Positions 62,901-63,884 of a stretch of DNA of 64,000 nt are shown here, piece by piece. How positions within the stretch are numbered: the stretch's first letter is position 1; each line of letters starts with the position of its first letter. The position numbers and the translations under genes are program-made. Source of the DNA: Mermis nigrescens (taxonomy: Eukaryota > Nematoda > Enoplea > Mermithida > Mermithidae); assembly GCA_036768485.1 (NCBI GenBank), contig JAVLUZ010000271.1, forward strand, positions 3,144,309-3,208,308. The letters run 5' to 3'. The notes beneath the pieces were generated by a model. The model saw only the letters and a list, made by a program, of their open reading frames with translations. It did no database searches and was not told the origin of the DNA.

Positions 62901-63884
62901 AACAGAACGGAAAAATGAGAGATATTCTAGGAAAAATGAAGTAAAATGGAGGCCGAAAACGGATAAAATTGGACGTTTTTTCCAAAGTGCTTGAAATTGC
63001 TAATAAACAGAGGAATAAAGTGGTTTTAGGGCTATTTCACTACTTATACTAGTTTTTGAGGTCGTTTTTGTCCATAAAAACTCACAAGCCGACCCCCAGA
63101 CCCGATGACCCGATCGGCCAAATGCTGTGTATGTCTAAAACAATCCTTTAATAATTTATCAGTAAGTCGGACTTATAGAGCAACCCCTGAATATTGTTCA
63201 CTTTACATACTTTATCCCAAATGCTACTCGTCCATCAAGTGATAAATTCGGAGCCGTATTATAGGGGGCGGCCATTCCCCCCCCACTTGACCGGAAAAAA
63301 TTTTGAAAGGTAGGATTATGCACGAAAAGATAGAAAAATTGCATGTCTCTGACGTAATATCTACAAATTTCCAGCGATTCGCGCCAGATTTTCCATAATT
63401 TTAACTCATGCAAGACTAAAAAACGACACTTTCATGGGTAGGAAATTTTTTTTCTAAAAGTTCGAATCTAATACGGTAATGGATAGAGCATGTCGAAAAA
63501 CGTCGAAAAATGCAGTTTTTACGAGCTATCCCGGCGAATTGTTTGAAATATATGTAGACCGGGTCGCCCCGTTGGCCGAATTTTGGATAAATTATACACT
63601 AAAAGCACGCAGACGCATATTGCAATGCATTTTGCAGAAACAAATGAAATTAAAAATAATAAAAATTTTAAAAAATATAGAAACACCACGCACTGATCGG
63701 ATGAGCATGCGATGAAAATAAAAAATACCTTCACATCAAATTCAACATGCTTTCGCAGAATAGACGATGTGGATGTCTTAAACAACGTGCCTCCATTTTG
63801 GCTTATCGACGAATCGAACGAAGTGATGAAACTGATTTTCGGCAAACGCGTCTTTTTCGGATCAACTTTACCGCTTCTTATCAA
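2810..63884 (-). CDS. Dys: Dystrophin, central rod domain (26 internal exons; gene runs off both ends)
   Basis: Dystrophin links cortical actin to the membrane dystroglycan complex. This window holds the middle of its spectrin-repeat rod. Twenty-six exons join in frame to 1,634 codons, with phases matching at every junction. Order: a 52-residue non-repeat lead-in, ten spectrin repeats, a large hinge, and part of the next repeat. Family evidence is remembered human dystrophin: the segment KFEKFRKPSS, then HKALCDMKYEVDD, then NPAQLTELYARYDELGSK follows the order of human R16-R17 (KFRLFQKPAN, YKSLSEVKSEVEM, TENPKELDERVTALKLHYNELGAK). KPKLNDLRDAAVELM ending RSDDHGK matches the end of R19 (RPKVDSTRDQAANLM, RGDH), just before hinge 3. 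No actin-binding domain, WW, EF-hand or ZZ region is in view; those should lie outside. Exon 24 has a one-base insertion. Spectraplakin or nesprin is less likely because of the repeat-by-repeat match. Confidence 0.85.
3050..3190. repeat. Family E fragment
   Basis: CAATCCGCAGCATAGAAATTTGG, then AAAACGATAGATACGCATCG and GACGATGCTCTTTCTTTCTA (each shortened) match the left half of E at 15,372. Confidence 0.5.
3883..4029 (-). CDS. Dys: Dystrophin window exon 25
   Basis: 147 bases, 49 codons, phase 0 to 0; acceptor GCATTGTTCAG, donor GTTGGT. The donor was preferred to GTATCT four bases on because only it keeps exon 26 open. The peptide VCETLMNELKDQMEDLKKDG then LLEDIDTLAERQKL is helix B of the first repeat after the hinge. 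Confidence 0.83.
4030..4712. other. Intron stretch, nothing recognised
   Basis: No exon or repeat was found. A 109-residue minus ORF at 4,275-4,604 has no coding features. Confidence 0.55.
4713..5147 (+). mobile_element. Family A element, hAT-like, non-autonomous (copy 1)
   Basis: Family A ends in CAGTGTTTTTTTGTAC inverted repeats (here CAATG). Inside are GTACATGTACAAAGA palindromes and the GGCGC hairpin. Flanks TGTCATAT and TGTCACAT match 7 of 8, an 8-bp target duplication as in hAT elements. There is no coding sequence. Confidence 0.88.
5847..5886. repeat. (AAT)n/(ATT)n microsatellite, palindromic
   Basis: A run of AAT turns into ATT at its middle, giving a self-complementary tract of about 40 bases inside element P. 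Confidence 0.95.
6547..6618 (+). pseudogene. tRNA-like sequence with A and B boxes
   Basis: TAGTGTAGTGG at 6,554-6,564 fits an A box and GGTTCGATTCC at 6,596-6,606 is a perfect B box. The T arm pairs in 4 of 5 positions, but the acceptor and anticodon stems pair poorly. It is therefore a tRNA pseudogene or the head of a tRNA-derived SINE, not a working tRNA. Confidence 0.5.
7183..8180 (-). mobile_element. Family B element, hAT-like (copy 1), carries A at the shared site
   Basis: The ends are CAGTGGCGGATCTAGGATTT on the right and CAGGAGCGG on the left. A perfect 8-bp duplication ACTGAATG flanks it (7,175 and 8,181). It holds a family A copy at 7,373-7,770. Confidence 0.93.
7373..7770 (-). mobile_element. 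Family A element (copy 2), inside B
   Basis: Reverse orientation, from CACGGTTTGTTTTGTATTC to AAAAACACTG. The flank CCTGGAAG on the right is the family-B site; the left copy has decayed to CCTAAATA. Confidence 0.88.
9140..9832. mobile_element. Family D element (copy 1), split by foldback V
   Basis: A decayed copy. The stretch GACCAGAAACTATAAATAAAG then GGTAGTTTCTGCGCTGTTTTAG matches the D interior at 34,230 and 22,040. Its right tip ends six bases from the exon 24 splice donor. The left boundary is uncertain. Confidence 0.6.
9387..9816. mobile_element. Foldback element V, 430 bp, TA duplication
   Basis: Two arms of about 180-190 bases are inverted copies, starting CGGAAAGCCGATAGGATCA at each end. 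Each arm also holds its own inner palindrome (TTTTACACTGATATCACTGA). TA flanks both ends. It is inserted in a family D element, whose right tip (ATGCTGCGCATCTG) continues after it. Confidence 0.88.
9844..10882 (-). CDS. Dys: Dystrophin window exon 24: expanded hinge-3 region, frame broken by one extra base
   Basis: This 1,039-base exon is very GC-rich against its AT-rich surroundings. Acceptor TTTTTTGTAG, donor GTAAGC. It opens LHQQRLRTPSRSPTPGKH, then about 280 residues rich in Ser, Pro, Glu and Thr. Within this are about four copies of a 25-29-residue repeat built around IKPLERKEPSGPEPEPEPSS. Near 10,135-10,158 the last repeat has one extra base compared with its neighbours, and the frame moves to the next frame. 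That frame continues GPEPESTPVFATDSRTDD and ends in a helix, KAQKLLETLADGWSNLEERQ. Both exon ends are phase 0, and 1,039 is one more than 346 codons, so the extra base is real damage or an assembly error. Human hinge 3 is only about 50 residues. Confidence 0.82.
10956..11659 (+). mobile_element. Family A element (copy 3), double-length form
   Basis: Ends CAGTATTTTTTTGCAC and ...ACAAAAAAACCACTG. The interior holds the same A segment twice in the same direction (second unit from about 11,280). Flanks CTTCCTCC and CTTCCCCC match 7 of 8 if one base at the left end is allowed to shift. Confidence 0.8.
11660..12000. mobile_element. Family E element (copy 2)
   Basis: Contains CCCAGAATTCGTGATTTTCC, then TTCGCCGCTTGGAGTCATAT, and ends ACCGTGCTGTACATGTCTGG. 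It abuts family A copy 3. Confidence 0.75.
12666..12842 (-). CDS. Dys: Dystrophin window exon 23 (end of R19-like repeat)
   Basis: 177 bases, 59 codons, phase 0 to 0; acceptor TTTTTCAG, donor GTAAAA. The peptide LSKIKPKLNDLRDAAVELM then RSDDHGKTEVEKDLSQINT then RWEDVSGKF aligns closely with the end of human R19, including the shared Asp-His-x-x-Lys and Val-Glu. In vertebrates hinge 3 follows at once, as the odd exon 24 does here. Confidence 0.93.
12994..13246. mobile_element. Family T element, 253 bp, CATGGGCGTAGCAGG ends
   Basis: The ends CATGGGCGTAGCAGG and inverted CAGGGGCATACGCAGG are partly complementary. Flanks TATGTTTG and TATGTATA match 6 of 8. A related right end (CCTGCGTATGCCCATG) occurs at about 3,528-3,545. 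Confidence 0.7.
13285..13500. mobile_element. Family F element (copy 1)
   Basis: CATACATGTGACAGGAAGG then GGATCCCTAACCCAAAGTTGG matches F copies elsewhere, with the interior GGCCGTTTTAGGGTGTTTTTTG. The right tip is degraded. Confidence 0.7.
13640..14038. mobile_element. Family E element (copy 3)
   Basis: Starts CCAGACATGCACAGTGTGGG and contains a perfect GGCGCGAAGCGCC hairpin at about 13,858. It ends about 60 bases from exon 22. Confidence 0.75.
14096..14248 (-). CDS. Dys: Dystrophin window exon 22 (helix A of R19-like)
   Basis: 153 bases, 51 codons, phase 0 to 0; acceptor CGTTATAG, donor GTATTT. The peptide MLAEVTNFLDSAELTLSELD then DLSDKNENVLM fits human VDHITKWIIQADTLLDESEK. The usual helix-A Trp is Phe here. 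Confidence 0.85.
15141..15326 (-). CDS. Dys: Dystrophin window exon 21 (helix C of R18-like)
   Basis: 186 bases, 62 codons, phase 0 to 0; acceptor AACGTAATAG, donor GTTAGT. The peptide has FNAEIDALSAEWTKLADREC (human VEDKLSLLNSNWIAVTSRAE) and then KERMDRMLDSIRKLSMELK. The helix-C Trp is kept. The upstream intron holds the dead Tc1-like element and two hAT-like elements. Confidence 0.88.
15370..15745. mobile_element. Family E element (copy 4)
   Basis: Starts GACATGCCCAGCATGGAAAT and ends GGAAACCCCCGCCCC. It lies just upstream of exon 21. Confidence 0.75.
15829..17171 (+). mobile_element. Tc1/mariner-like element, 1,343 bp, TA target duplication
   Basis: The ends CAGTGCCGTTCAAAAGTTTA and, inverted, CAGTGCCGCTCGAAAGTTTA form about 30-bp terminal inverted repeats flanked by TA on both sides (15,827 and 17,172). 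Size and TA duplication are typical of Tc1 elements. Confidence 0.92.
16700..16860 (+). pseudogene. Dead Tc1-like transposase, C-terminal remnant
   Basis: The reading FQKSDDPKHKAKTTVEYF then PQQSQELYPIKNIWRIMKER resembles the end of Tc1 DD34E transposases (DNDPKHTA ... PDLNPIENLW). It contains in-frame stops and frameshifts, and the final acidic residue is Lys, so it is inactive. Earlier parts of the gene are too decayed to read. Confidence 0.85.
17334..17508. mobile_element. Element M, 175 bp, nested in L
   Basis: The ends CAGGCCCGGTATTAGGCA and inverted CAGGCCCGGTCTTAGGCA are near-perfect repeats. A perfect duplication CATACTTA flanks it. Inside is a tandem GGGGGCCCTGTGCGAGGTA. Confidence 0.95.
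18639..18895. mobile_element. Family K element (copy 1), nested in L
   Basis: The ends CACACCTGGGCGTGGGGG and inverted CATACGTGGGCAGC are flanked by a perfect GTCTGGAC duplication (18,631 and 18,896). The interior is shared with 49,581-49,846, including the stretch CGTTTCTCATCGAGCAC (or complement). Confidence 0.93.
19451..20050 (+). mobile_element. Family B element (copy 2), 600 bp, no A inside
   Basis: Ends CAGTGGCGGATCTAGTATTT and inverted CAGGGGCGGATTTAAGGGGA, with a perfect duplication CTCGTACT at 19,443 and 20,051. It lies upstream of exon 21. Confidence 0.95.
20311..20388 (-). CDS. Dys: Dystrophin window exon 20 (26 residues)
   Basis: 78 bases, phase 0 to 0; acceptor CCTCCGTACAG, donor GTAAAT. 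The peptide EILNDKNKIEDNIKIMNSLQ fits human KEIEKQKVHLKSITEVGEAL. It is too short to stand alone. The call rests on strong splice sites, phase and position between exons 19 and 21. Confidence 0.8.
20575..20739 (-). CDS. Dys: Dystrophin window exon 19 (helix A of R18-like)
   Basis: 165 bases, 55 codons, phase 0 to 0; acceptor TGACTTGCAG, donor GTATTT. The peptide ISECERDLQQAASVVQRIKD then NTDSYLNVIEHSS follows human VTERKQQLEKCLKLSRKMRK then EMNVLTEWLAA. A family I transposon begins 54 bases upstream of the acceptor. Confidence 0.88.
20794..21423. mobile_element. Element I, hAT-like, contains a family G copy
   Basis: Ends CAGGCCCGTATCCAGG and inverted CAGGCCCGTATCTAGGGCGG, with a perfect duplication AATACACG at 20,786 and 21,424. 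It lies 54 bases from the acceptor of exon 19. Confidence 0.94.
20894..21068. mobile_element. Family G element (copy 1), 175 bp, nested in I
   Basis: Ends CTGGCACGTATCTGGCC and inverted CAGGCACGTATCTCTTGG, with a perfect duplication ACGACCAC. Confidence 0.94.
21560..21884. mobile_element. Family E element (copy 5)
   Basis: Family E interior: GTACACGTCAAAAACAC, then a cluster of AATGCTC, then the GGCGCGAAGCG hairpin and GCGGAAAATCGACAATTC. A family D copy follows directly. Confidence 0.65.
21885..22148. mobile_element. Family D element (copy 2)
   Basis: Starts CAGACATGCACGTGGTGG and ends CATGCTGTGCATCTA. The interior GAGGCTATTTTAGCGCTTAT is shared with the other D copies. Confidence 0.8.
22438..22566 (-). 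CDS. Dys: Dystrophin window exon 18 (R17-like)
   Basis: 129 bases, 43 codons, phase 0 to 0; donor GTACTG. The acceptor is a tandem CAGCAG, so isoforms differing by one Gln are possible. The peptide HKALCDMKYEVDDIAGNEQ then RPENPAQLTELYARYDELGSK aligns with human YKSLSEVKSEVEMV then TENPKELDERVTALKLHYNE. A second GT five bases downstream would break phase. Confidence 0.93.
22709..22923. mobile_element. Family F element (copy 2), 215 bp
   Basis: Starts CATACATGCAACAGGGGGTG and ends GCCGGTAAATGTATG, with a perfect 8-bp duplication CTGTTAGC at 22,701 and 22,924. Confidence 0.93.
23231..23404 (-). CDS. Dys: Dystrophin window exon 17 (R16/R17-like)
   Basis: 174 bases, 58 codons, phase 0 to 0; acceptor TATCTTACAG, donor GTGAGC. 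It contains LIDLKTKFEKFRKPSS (human LQDVSMKFRLFQKPAN), RLWRVSNDIEQSVTLL and DLDVQLQKSK (human VVQSQLNHC). In vertebrates R16-R17 holds the nNOS contact; whether that function exists here cannot be told. Confidence 0.93.
23565..23898. mobile_element. Family E element (copy 6)
   Basis: Contains CGCGATTTTCCGAAAAATTC and ends TTCAAACTGCGCATATCTG, in the same order as the other copies. Confidence 0.75.
23899..25920. other. Intron stretches around exon 16, nothing recognised
   Basis: Apart from exon 16 (24,600-24,728), this is plain AT-rich intron. A short GC-rich patch near 25,510-25,560 may be a worn repeat tip. Confidence 0.5.
24600..24728 (-). CDS. Dys: Dystrophin window exon 16 (helix B of R16-like)
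   Basis: 129 bases, 43 codons, phase 0 to 0; acceptor TTCTGATTAG, donor GTGAGT. The peptide QLQSEFDEHEDCIAYLDSQA then RKNGKVEAANRLEEQVDHVK aligns with human IQSDLTSHEISLEEMKKHNQ then GKEAAQRVLSQIDVAQ. Confidence 0.92.
26931..28037. mobile_element. Element S, hAT-like, TAGGGATGCACCGGGGCC ends, inside A
   Basis: The 18-bp ends TAGGGATGCACCGGGGCC are perfect inverted repeats, with a perfect duplication GTACAAAC (26,923 and 28,038). The end type is the same as family C, but with a different subterminal repeat (GGGGCCTGG). Confidence 0.96.
27351..27511. mobile_element. Family G element (copy 2), 161 bp, inside S
   Basis: Ends CAGGCATGTAGCTGGCCGTC and inverted CAGGCACGTAGCTCTGG, with a perfect duplication TTCATCCG (27,343 and 27,512). 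Confidence 0.96.
28640..28800. repeat. Family H repeat (copy 1)
   Basis: GAGGGGGTATGCCTTTC and ACCCCGATACCCCTAGTG match, in reverse complement, the stretch 38,140-38,400, which a G element splits. Ends were not defined. Confidence 0.55.
28985..29415. repeat. Minisatellite 1, unit about 48-50 bp
   Basis: About eight or nine tandem copies of a unit containing CCATATTTTTGATGTTTTGG and GATGTTTTGGAAAATTTTT. Central copies are nearly identical; outer copies diverge. Confidence 0.92.
29440..29815. repeat. Minisatellite 2, unit about 51 bp
   Basis: About seven tandem copies containing CCTATCTTATAGCATTGCC and TATCTTGTAGCACGGGG. Its unit is unrelated to minisatellite 1, which directly precedes it. 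Confidence 0.92.
30955..31192. mobile_element. Family F element (copy 3), 238 bp
   Basis: Starts CATACATGCAACGGCCC and ends CACCTGTTACATGTATA. Flanks GTTGTACA and GTTTTACA match 7 of 8. Confidence 0.9.
31478..31639 (-). CDS. Dys: Dystrophin window exon 15 (helix A of R16-like)
   Basis: 162 bases, 54 codons, phase 0 to 0; acceptor TATTTAAAAG, donor GTATAA. The peptide QLLNCQSWLSHVDYILSARL then NSDILASDVPQEYK aligns with human IQESLTFIDKQLAAYIADKV then DAAQMPQEAQK. This is one of the clearest matches to dystrophin. Confidence 0.92.
31780..31926 (-). CDS. Dys: Dystrophin window exon 14
   Basis: 147 bases, 49 codons, phase 0 to 0; acceptor CTCTTGCAG, donor GTAGAT. The peptide VLERLMEGTGGQEKIES to SELSKHEARRDQLMEP is the place of human VLDSLENLMRHSEDNP to LINEELETFNSRWRELHEEA. 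The helix-C Trp found in human is absent here. Confidence 0.85.
31927..33608. other. Intron between exons 13 and 14, nothing recognised
   Basis: AT-rich intron without clear repeats, except a stray GGCGCGAAGGG near 33,181. An ORF at 32,561-32,842 shows no domain. Confidence 0.5.
33609..33712 (-). CDS. Dys: Dystrophin window exon 13
   Basis: 104 bases (2 + 34 codons); acceptor TTTTGTTAG, donor GTAAAC. The first two bases complete Glu with the last base of exon 12 (ELQ-E-LLAAEKIS). The rest is acidic helix, ELEKQLKESRESAADAEEYS. A second AG two bases downstream exists, but only the first keeps the frame. Confidence 0.83.
34093..34352. mobile_element. Family D element (copy 3)
   Basis: Starts CAGACATGCATGTAAGGGG and ends GATCGGCCATGCTGTGC. 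It contains GGCTATTTTAGCGCTTATAC. Confidence 0.8.
34931..35150 (-). CDS. Dys: Dystrophin window exon 12 (R14-like to R15-like)
   Basis: 220 bases (73 codons + 1); acceptor TACTTTTAG, donor GTATAT. It contains LQLQLTATRDQWQAICQH (human ELETLTTNYQWLCTRL) and KLQLYTDAFEEWKELQ (human LEEVWACWHELLSY). It is Gln-rich, and its GC content is higher than the flanking intron. Confidence 0.9.
35440..35735. mobile_element. Family E element (copy 7)
   Basis: Contains CCCAGAATTCGCGATTTGCC, CAGCGCTTCGCGTCATATAC and ends CCTTGCACGTCTGG, as in other E copies in the same orientation. Confidence 0.75.
36081..36228 (-). CDS. Dys: Dystrophin window exon 11 (helix A of R14-like)
   Basis: 148 bases (1 + 49 codons); acceptor ATCTTAAAG, donor GTAATG. 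The peptide LSDTYTRSQKTFDDIQ then QLTSWLTTIEEELNSP matches the human stretch SLQKDLSEMHEWMTQAEEEY in position and pattern. It ends LQLLIKRHK. Confidence 0.87.
36692..36924 (-). CDS. Dys: Dystrophin window exon 10 (helices B and C of R13-like)
   Basis: 233 bases (77 codons + 2); acceptor TTTGCCCAG. The donor GTCGGT was chosen over nearby GTTTTG because it gives the phase exon 11 needs. The peptide contains MADIETLRPKMQEVESSI and RMDELDKRWDDVMRLTKAKR, with the conserved RW of helix C. Confidence 0.86.
37455..37647 (-). CDS. Dys: Dystrophin window exon 9
   Basis: 193 bases (1 + 64 codons); acceptor TTGCCTTAG, donor GTTTGT. It starts WGDVERVLKSQLSRLE (end of R12-like), then KLTDWYQKAAELDRWIDQ (helix A of R13-like). 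It ends LKEQLAQSQ. It corresponds to the human segment with TLKKWMAEVDVFLKEE. Confidence 0.88.
38130..38405. repeat. Family H repeat (copy 2), split by G
   Basis: CACTAAGGGATATGGGGGTA and TATAGCATACCCC resemble the reverse complement of 28,700-28,790. The remainder continues after the G insertion with CATTTAGGGCCAAAG. Confidence 0.55.
38206..38365. mobile_element. Family G element (copy 3), 160 bp, inside an H repeat
   Basis: Ends CAGGCACGTATCTCGGGGG and inverted CAGGCACGTAGCTGGCCCG. Flanks CCCCGCAG and CCCCGCAT match 7 of 8. Confidence 0.93.
39174..39304 (-). CDS. Dys: Dystrophin window exon 8 (helix B)
   Basis: 131 bases, entering in phase 0 and leaving with two bases; acceptor TTACGTAG, donor GTTAGT. 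The peptide is ELQNQLIVQRSALDF to LLSVQLVNLGP. The split codon AG|A (Arg) leads into WGDVERVL in exon 9, which restores the helix-C motif NLGPRWGDV. This is a strong check on both splice sites. Confidence 0.87.
39811..39986 (-). CDS. Dys: Dystrophin window exon 7 (helix A of R12-like repeat)
   Basis: 176 bases (2 + 58 codons); acceptor CTCTTTAG, donor GTACAT. The peptide contains VSLNGWLDSAEDVIATQD, a helix A, and ends TETKIQRLK. It joins exon 6 as WAYVVEKM-S-RTLENL. The spacer Ser/Gly/Pro run (SISKSRGPS) sits at the repeat boundary. Confidence 0.87.
40072..40335. mobile_element. Family D element (copy 4)
   Basis: Reverse orientation: CATAGATGCAGAGTATGG, then GTCGATCTAAGGGG, then the interior ATAAATGCTGTGATAGCC. 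The right end is degraded. Confidence 0.65.
40756..41520. mobile_element. Two family A copies in inverted orientation
   Basis: A plus copy starts CAGTGTTTTTTTGTACAAGG at 40,756 and runs to 41,059. There a minus copy starts CAGTGTTTTATTGTAC and runs to about 41,520. Each lacks its other end. Confidence 0.8.
41745..42246. mobile_element. J-like segment fused to a K-like segment
   Basis: The first half (GGAAAAAAATTTTGGCAGGC, CTTCGCGCCAGATGTAAAG) matches family J at 58,558 and 63,240. From about 42,050 the sequence is family K (CGTTTCTCATCGAGCACTAT) ending CCGCCCAGGTATG. It is either a nested pair or a chimaera. Confidence 0.6.
42680..42845 (-). CDS. Dys: Dystrophin window exon 6 (helices B and C)
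   Basis: 166 bases, entering in phase 0 and leaving with one base; acceptor TTTTTCAG, donor GTAAAA. It encodes KKLEIVKQKEPQVELL to FDRFTEKWAYVVEKM, spectrin helices B and C with the helix-C Trp. The split Ser codon at its end is completed by exon 7. Confidence 0.87.
42950..43125. repeat. Family E fragment (copy 8)
   Basis: Matches the E right half: CATACCCATCGTTTTTAAG, AAAAAAGCATTT and CCCTAGAATTATCATG. Confidence 0.55.
43532..43627 (-). CDS. Dys: Dystrophin window exon 5
   Basis: 96 bases, 32 codons, phase 0 to 0; acceptor CATTTTTAG, donor GTACAC. The peptide MVLSLKDWIDNFKSHG finishes helix A of the R11-like repeat, joining as LQQVEE-MVLSLKDWI. The ATG is an internal Met, not a start. Confidence 0.8.
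43628..45192. other. Intron between exons 4 and 5, nothing recognised
   Basis: About 1.5 kb of intron with no transposon that I can identify. This is unusual for this window. Confidence 0.5.
45193..45371 (-). CDS. Dys: Dystrophin window exon 4 (helix C of R10-like, start of next repeat)
   Basis: 179 bases (2 + 59 codons); acceptor TTGCTTAG, donor GTGGGC. The donor is weak but was chosen because the frame hits a stop soon after and because it gives phase 0. The peptide contains LHDVNGRWRDMCLVLEER (helix C with the Trp) and ends NHELQQVEE. A family F element begins about 40 bases upstream of the acceptor. Confidence 0.8.
45411..45655. mobile_element. Family F element (copy 4)
   Basis: Starts CATACATGTAACAGAGG and ends AAGCCGTTACATGTATA. 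The 12-bp ends are inverted. It starts about 40 bases upstream of the acceptor of exon 4. Confidence 0.85.
46352..46439 (-). CDS. Dys: Dystrophin window exon 3 (helix B)
   Basis: 88 bases, entering in phase 0 and leaving with one base; acceptor CATTACTAG, donor GTACGA. The peptide HFENDVKTHESLLEAL with HNAAHDLTEQLRT is a typical spectrin helix B (FExDxxxHxxLLxxL). It completes the repeat begun in exon 2 after the very large intron. Confidence 0.85.
46591..47013. mobile_element. Family U element, 423 bp
   Basis: Starts ATAGGTGCACAAGGACAGGG and ends CGAATGTGCATGTACGG, with a perfect duplication CCAGTAGC (46,583 and 47,014). It holds a GGCGCGAAGCGC hairpin and a GCCGGACAGCATCTGTCCGGC palindrome. 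Confidence 0.93.
47664..48080. mobile_element. Family E element (copy 9), inside F
   Basis: Starts GGCCATACATGTACAGC and ends GAACATATATGCC, which are partly inverted. ATTG flanks both sides, suggesting a short target duplication for family E. It holds the GGCGCAAAGCGCC hairpin. Confidence 0.75.
48113..48509 (+). mobile_element. Family A element (copy 7), inside F
   Basis: From CAGTGTTTTTTTTGTACACG to GAATACAAAAAACCGTG. Flanks TCGGGGAC and CCAGGGAC match 6 of 8. Confidence 0.87.
49581..49846. mobile_element. Family K element (copy 2), 266 bp
   Basis: Starts CATAGGTGGGCAGC and ends CAACGCCCATGTGTG, with a perfect duplication ATTACGGG (49,573 and 49,847). Confidence 0.94.
51003..51805. repeat. 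Inverted pair of GC-rich repeats about 690 bp apart
   Basis: GACCGTCCCGATTCTCCGAC near 51,006 and its reverse complement near 51,755 form arms of about 45-60 bases. Each arm is itself a run of (T/A)TCTCCGAC and CGTCCCG steps. The space between holds the hypothetical ORF. Confidence 0.7.
51476..51709 (-). CDS. Hypothetical ORF inside an inverted-repeat segment
   Basis: 77 residues, with a stretch that looks coding: CKEFDKLLRLIETKHGKCKF then DITIKDIWHRFLDAENDCML. A possible acceptor (CACTTCACCAG) lies just before CKEF, so this could be a last exon. I recognise no domain. It sits between inverted GC-rich repeats at about 51,003 and 51,743, so it may belong to a mobile element. Confidence 0.25.
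   Translation of the reverse strand: MEMYLDCTARMYVKHRHMMYLVDIYSLHQCKEFDKLLRLIETKHGKCKFDITIKDIWHRFLDAENDCMLPDSITSTL
52492..53566 (+). mobile_element. Family B element (copy 3), carries A at the shared site
   Basis: Ends CAGTGGCGGATCTAGAATTT and inverted CAGGGGCGGATTTAAG. Flanks TATAGGAT and CATAGGAC match 6 of 8, and the host A sequence reads through when B is removed. Confidence 0.92.
52919..53365 (+). mobile_element. Family A element (copy 9) inside B
   Basis: From CAGTTTTTTTTGTATAAGG to CAAAAAAAACGTG. Flanks CTTCCAGG and CTTCCATG match 7 of 8. The empty site is preserved in the B copy at 59,944. Confidence 0.93.
54795..55118. mobile_element. Family E element (copy 10), directly upstream of the bHLH exon
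   Basis: Contains CCCCAGAATTCGCGATTTTCC and ends CATCCTGCGCATGTCTAAT, as in other E copies. Only a few bases separate it from the possible acceptor of the bHLH exon. Confidence 0.75.
55206..55565 (+). CDS. bHLH transcription factor, HAND-like (bHLH exon)
   Basis: Twist/HAND-group proteins dimerise through helix-loop-helix and bind E-boxes. Residues 20-44 read INEAFQNLQRAIPHIP then LDAKVPKVKTLRLAM, followed by NYIEYLNDLLLKD. This matches HAND without gaps (INSAFAELRECIPNVP, KIKTLRLATSYIAYLMDLL). The basic region is PRHNATNRRRSQQ. The Asn is kept, but the glutamate that reads the E-box is Asn, and two basic residues are lost. The tail is helical and charged (DFVVKEEQERYDKNKD). Donor GTAAAT follows EEYLQ. 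The exon may start earlier, at an acceptor before 55,125 or 55,136, which stays open; the ATG here has a weak context. The gene lies antisense inside a dystrophin intron. HAND is the best guess; another class A bHLH is possible. Confidence 0.75.
55588..55710. repeat. Repeat fragment with CAGGCATGTAGC ends
   Basis: GGCATGTAGCCACAGAGGG and GCATGTAGCTGGCC resemble family G ends, but the interior differs. It lies just after the bHLH exon donor. Confidence 0.4.
56318..56515. mobile_element. Family F element (copy 6), worn
   Basis: CCATCCAAAGTTAATCGTCG then CGTTTTTAGGTGTTTTTGCC then GGCCGGGGAGCCCCACC fits the F order. The ends are degraded. Confidence 0.65.
57870..57977 (+). CDS. bHLH gene, likely 3'-terminal exon
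   Basis: Acceptor ATATATTCCAG is followed by an open phase-0 stretch of 35 codons and TAA. The peptide is AQHSNTRIYSTSSSDPLP then QTSFIYAPRNFEFYCQF. Phase agrees with the donor at 55,566, giving 155 residues from the ATG at 55,206. No HAND C-terminal GWPQ motif is seen. The stretch is more GC-rich than its surroundings, and an AATAAA follows at 58,213. Linkage is inferred from phase and strand only. Confidence 0.5.
   Translation, partial: AQHSNTRIYSTSSSDPLPQTSFIYAPRNFEFYCQF
58213..58218 (+). promoter_or_regulatory. Possible polyadenylation signal AATAAA for the bHLH gene
   Basis: AATAAA lies about 236 bases after the stop codon at 57,975-57,977. The hexamer is common in AT-rich DNA, so this is weak. 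Confidence 0.25.
58558..58920. mobile_element. Family J element, 363 bp
   Basis: Ends CAGGGCCGTATTTAGAC and inverted CAGGCCGGTATCCAGG. Flanks TTCCATAC and TTCCATGT match 6 of 8. The interior has a CGGCGCTTCGCACC hairpin. Confidence 0.88.
59944..60551 (+). mobile_element. Family B element (copy 4), 608 bp, empty form
   Basis: Ends CAGTGGCGAATCTAGGATTT and inverted TAGGGGCAGATTTAAGGG. Flanks TTTGCTGG and TTTGCTGA match 7 of 8. The site that holds A in copies 1 and 3 reads straight through (GGCTCCCAGGTCGCC). Confidence 0.93.
60850..61106. mobile_element. Family D element (copy 5), 257 bp
   Basis: Starts CACAGATGCACAGCATAACC and ends CCCACGTGCATGTCTG, with a perfect duplication CCTACAAG (60,842 and 61,107). 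This copy sets the ends of family D. Confidence 0.94.
61498..61801. mobile_element. Family D element (copy 6)
   Basis: Starts CATAGATGCACAGCATGGCC and ends CCCCACTTGCATGTCCG. It is close in sequence to copy 5 next to it. Confidence 0.85.
62090..62352. mobile_element. Family E element (copy 11)
   Basis: Contains CTCAGAATTCGCAATTTTCC, TTTTTGATGCGTATCCACA and ends CTCATGCTGAGAATGTCT. It ends next to the donor of exon 2. Confidence 0.75.
62362..62535 (-). CDS. Dys: Dystrophin window exon 2 (helix A of R10-like repeat)
   Basis: 174 bases, 58 codons, phase 0 to 0; acceptor CTATTTCAG, donor GTGAGT (a strong consensus). The peptide starts YGETAEKLRQQS and contains CRWLDKIESNL, the conserved Trp-Leu of a spectrin-repeat helix A. 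It ends NELLLSQE. The next exon is 15.9 kb away. Confidence 0.85.
62853..63137. mobile_element. Family D element (copy 7)
   Basis: Starts GACATGCACGTGGGAGGGGG and ends GATCGGCCAAATGCTGTG, with the D interior GTTTTAGGGCTATTTCACTA. Confidence 0.8.
63240..63600. mobile_element. Family J element, worn copy
   Basis: GGAGCCGTATTATAGGGGG then GACCGGAAAAAATTTTGAAA then TCCAGCGATTCGCGCCAG matches J at 58,558. The right tip has decayed. Confidence 0.65.
63729..63884 (-). CDS. Dys: Dystrophin window exon 1 (non-repeat lead-in)
   Basis: This 156-base exon (52 codons, phase 0 to 0) has acceptor TTCGCCTCAG and donor GTATTT. The peptide starts LIRSGKVDPKK and ends SILRKHVEFDVK. It is rich in Ser, Thr and Lys, and has no spectrin heptad pattern or conserved Trp. 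I could not align it to human dystrophin. It may be an insertion or linker before the R10-like repeat. Its place rests on good splice sites and phase. Confidence 0.65.
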
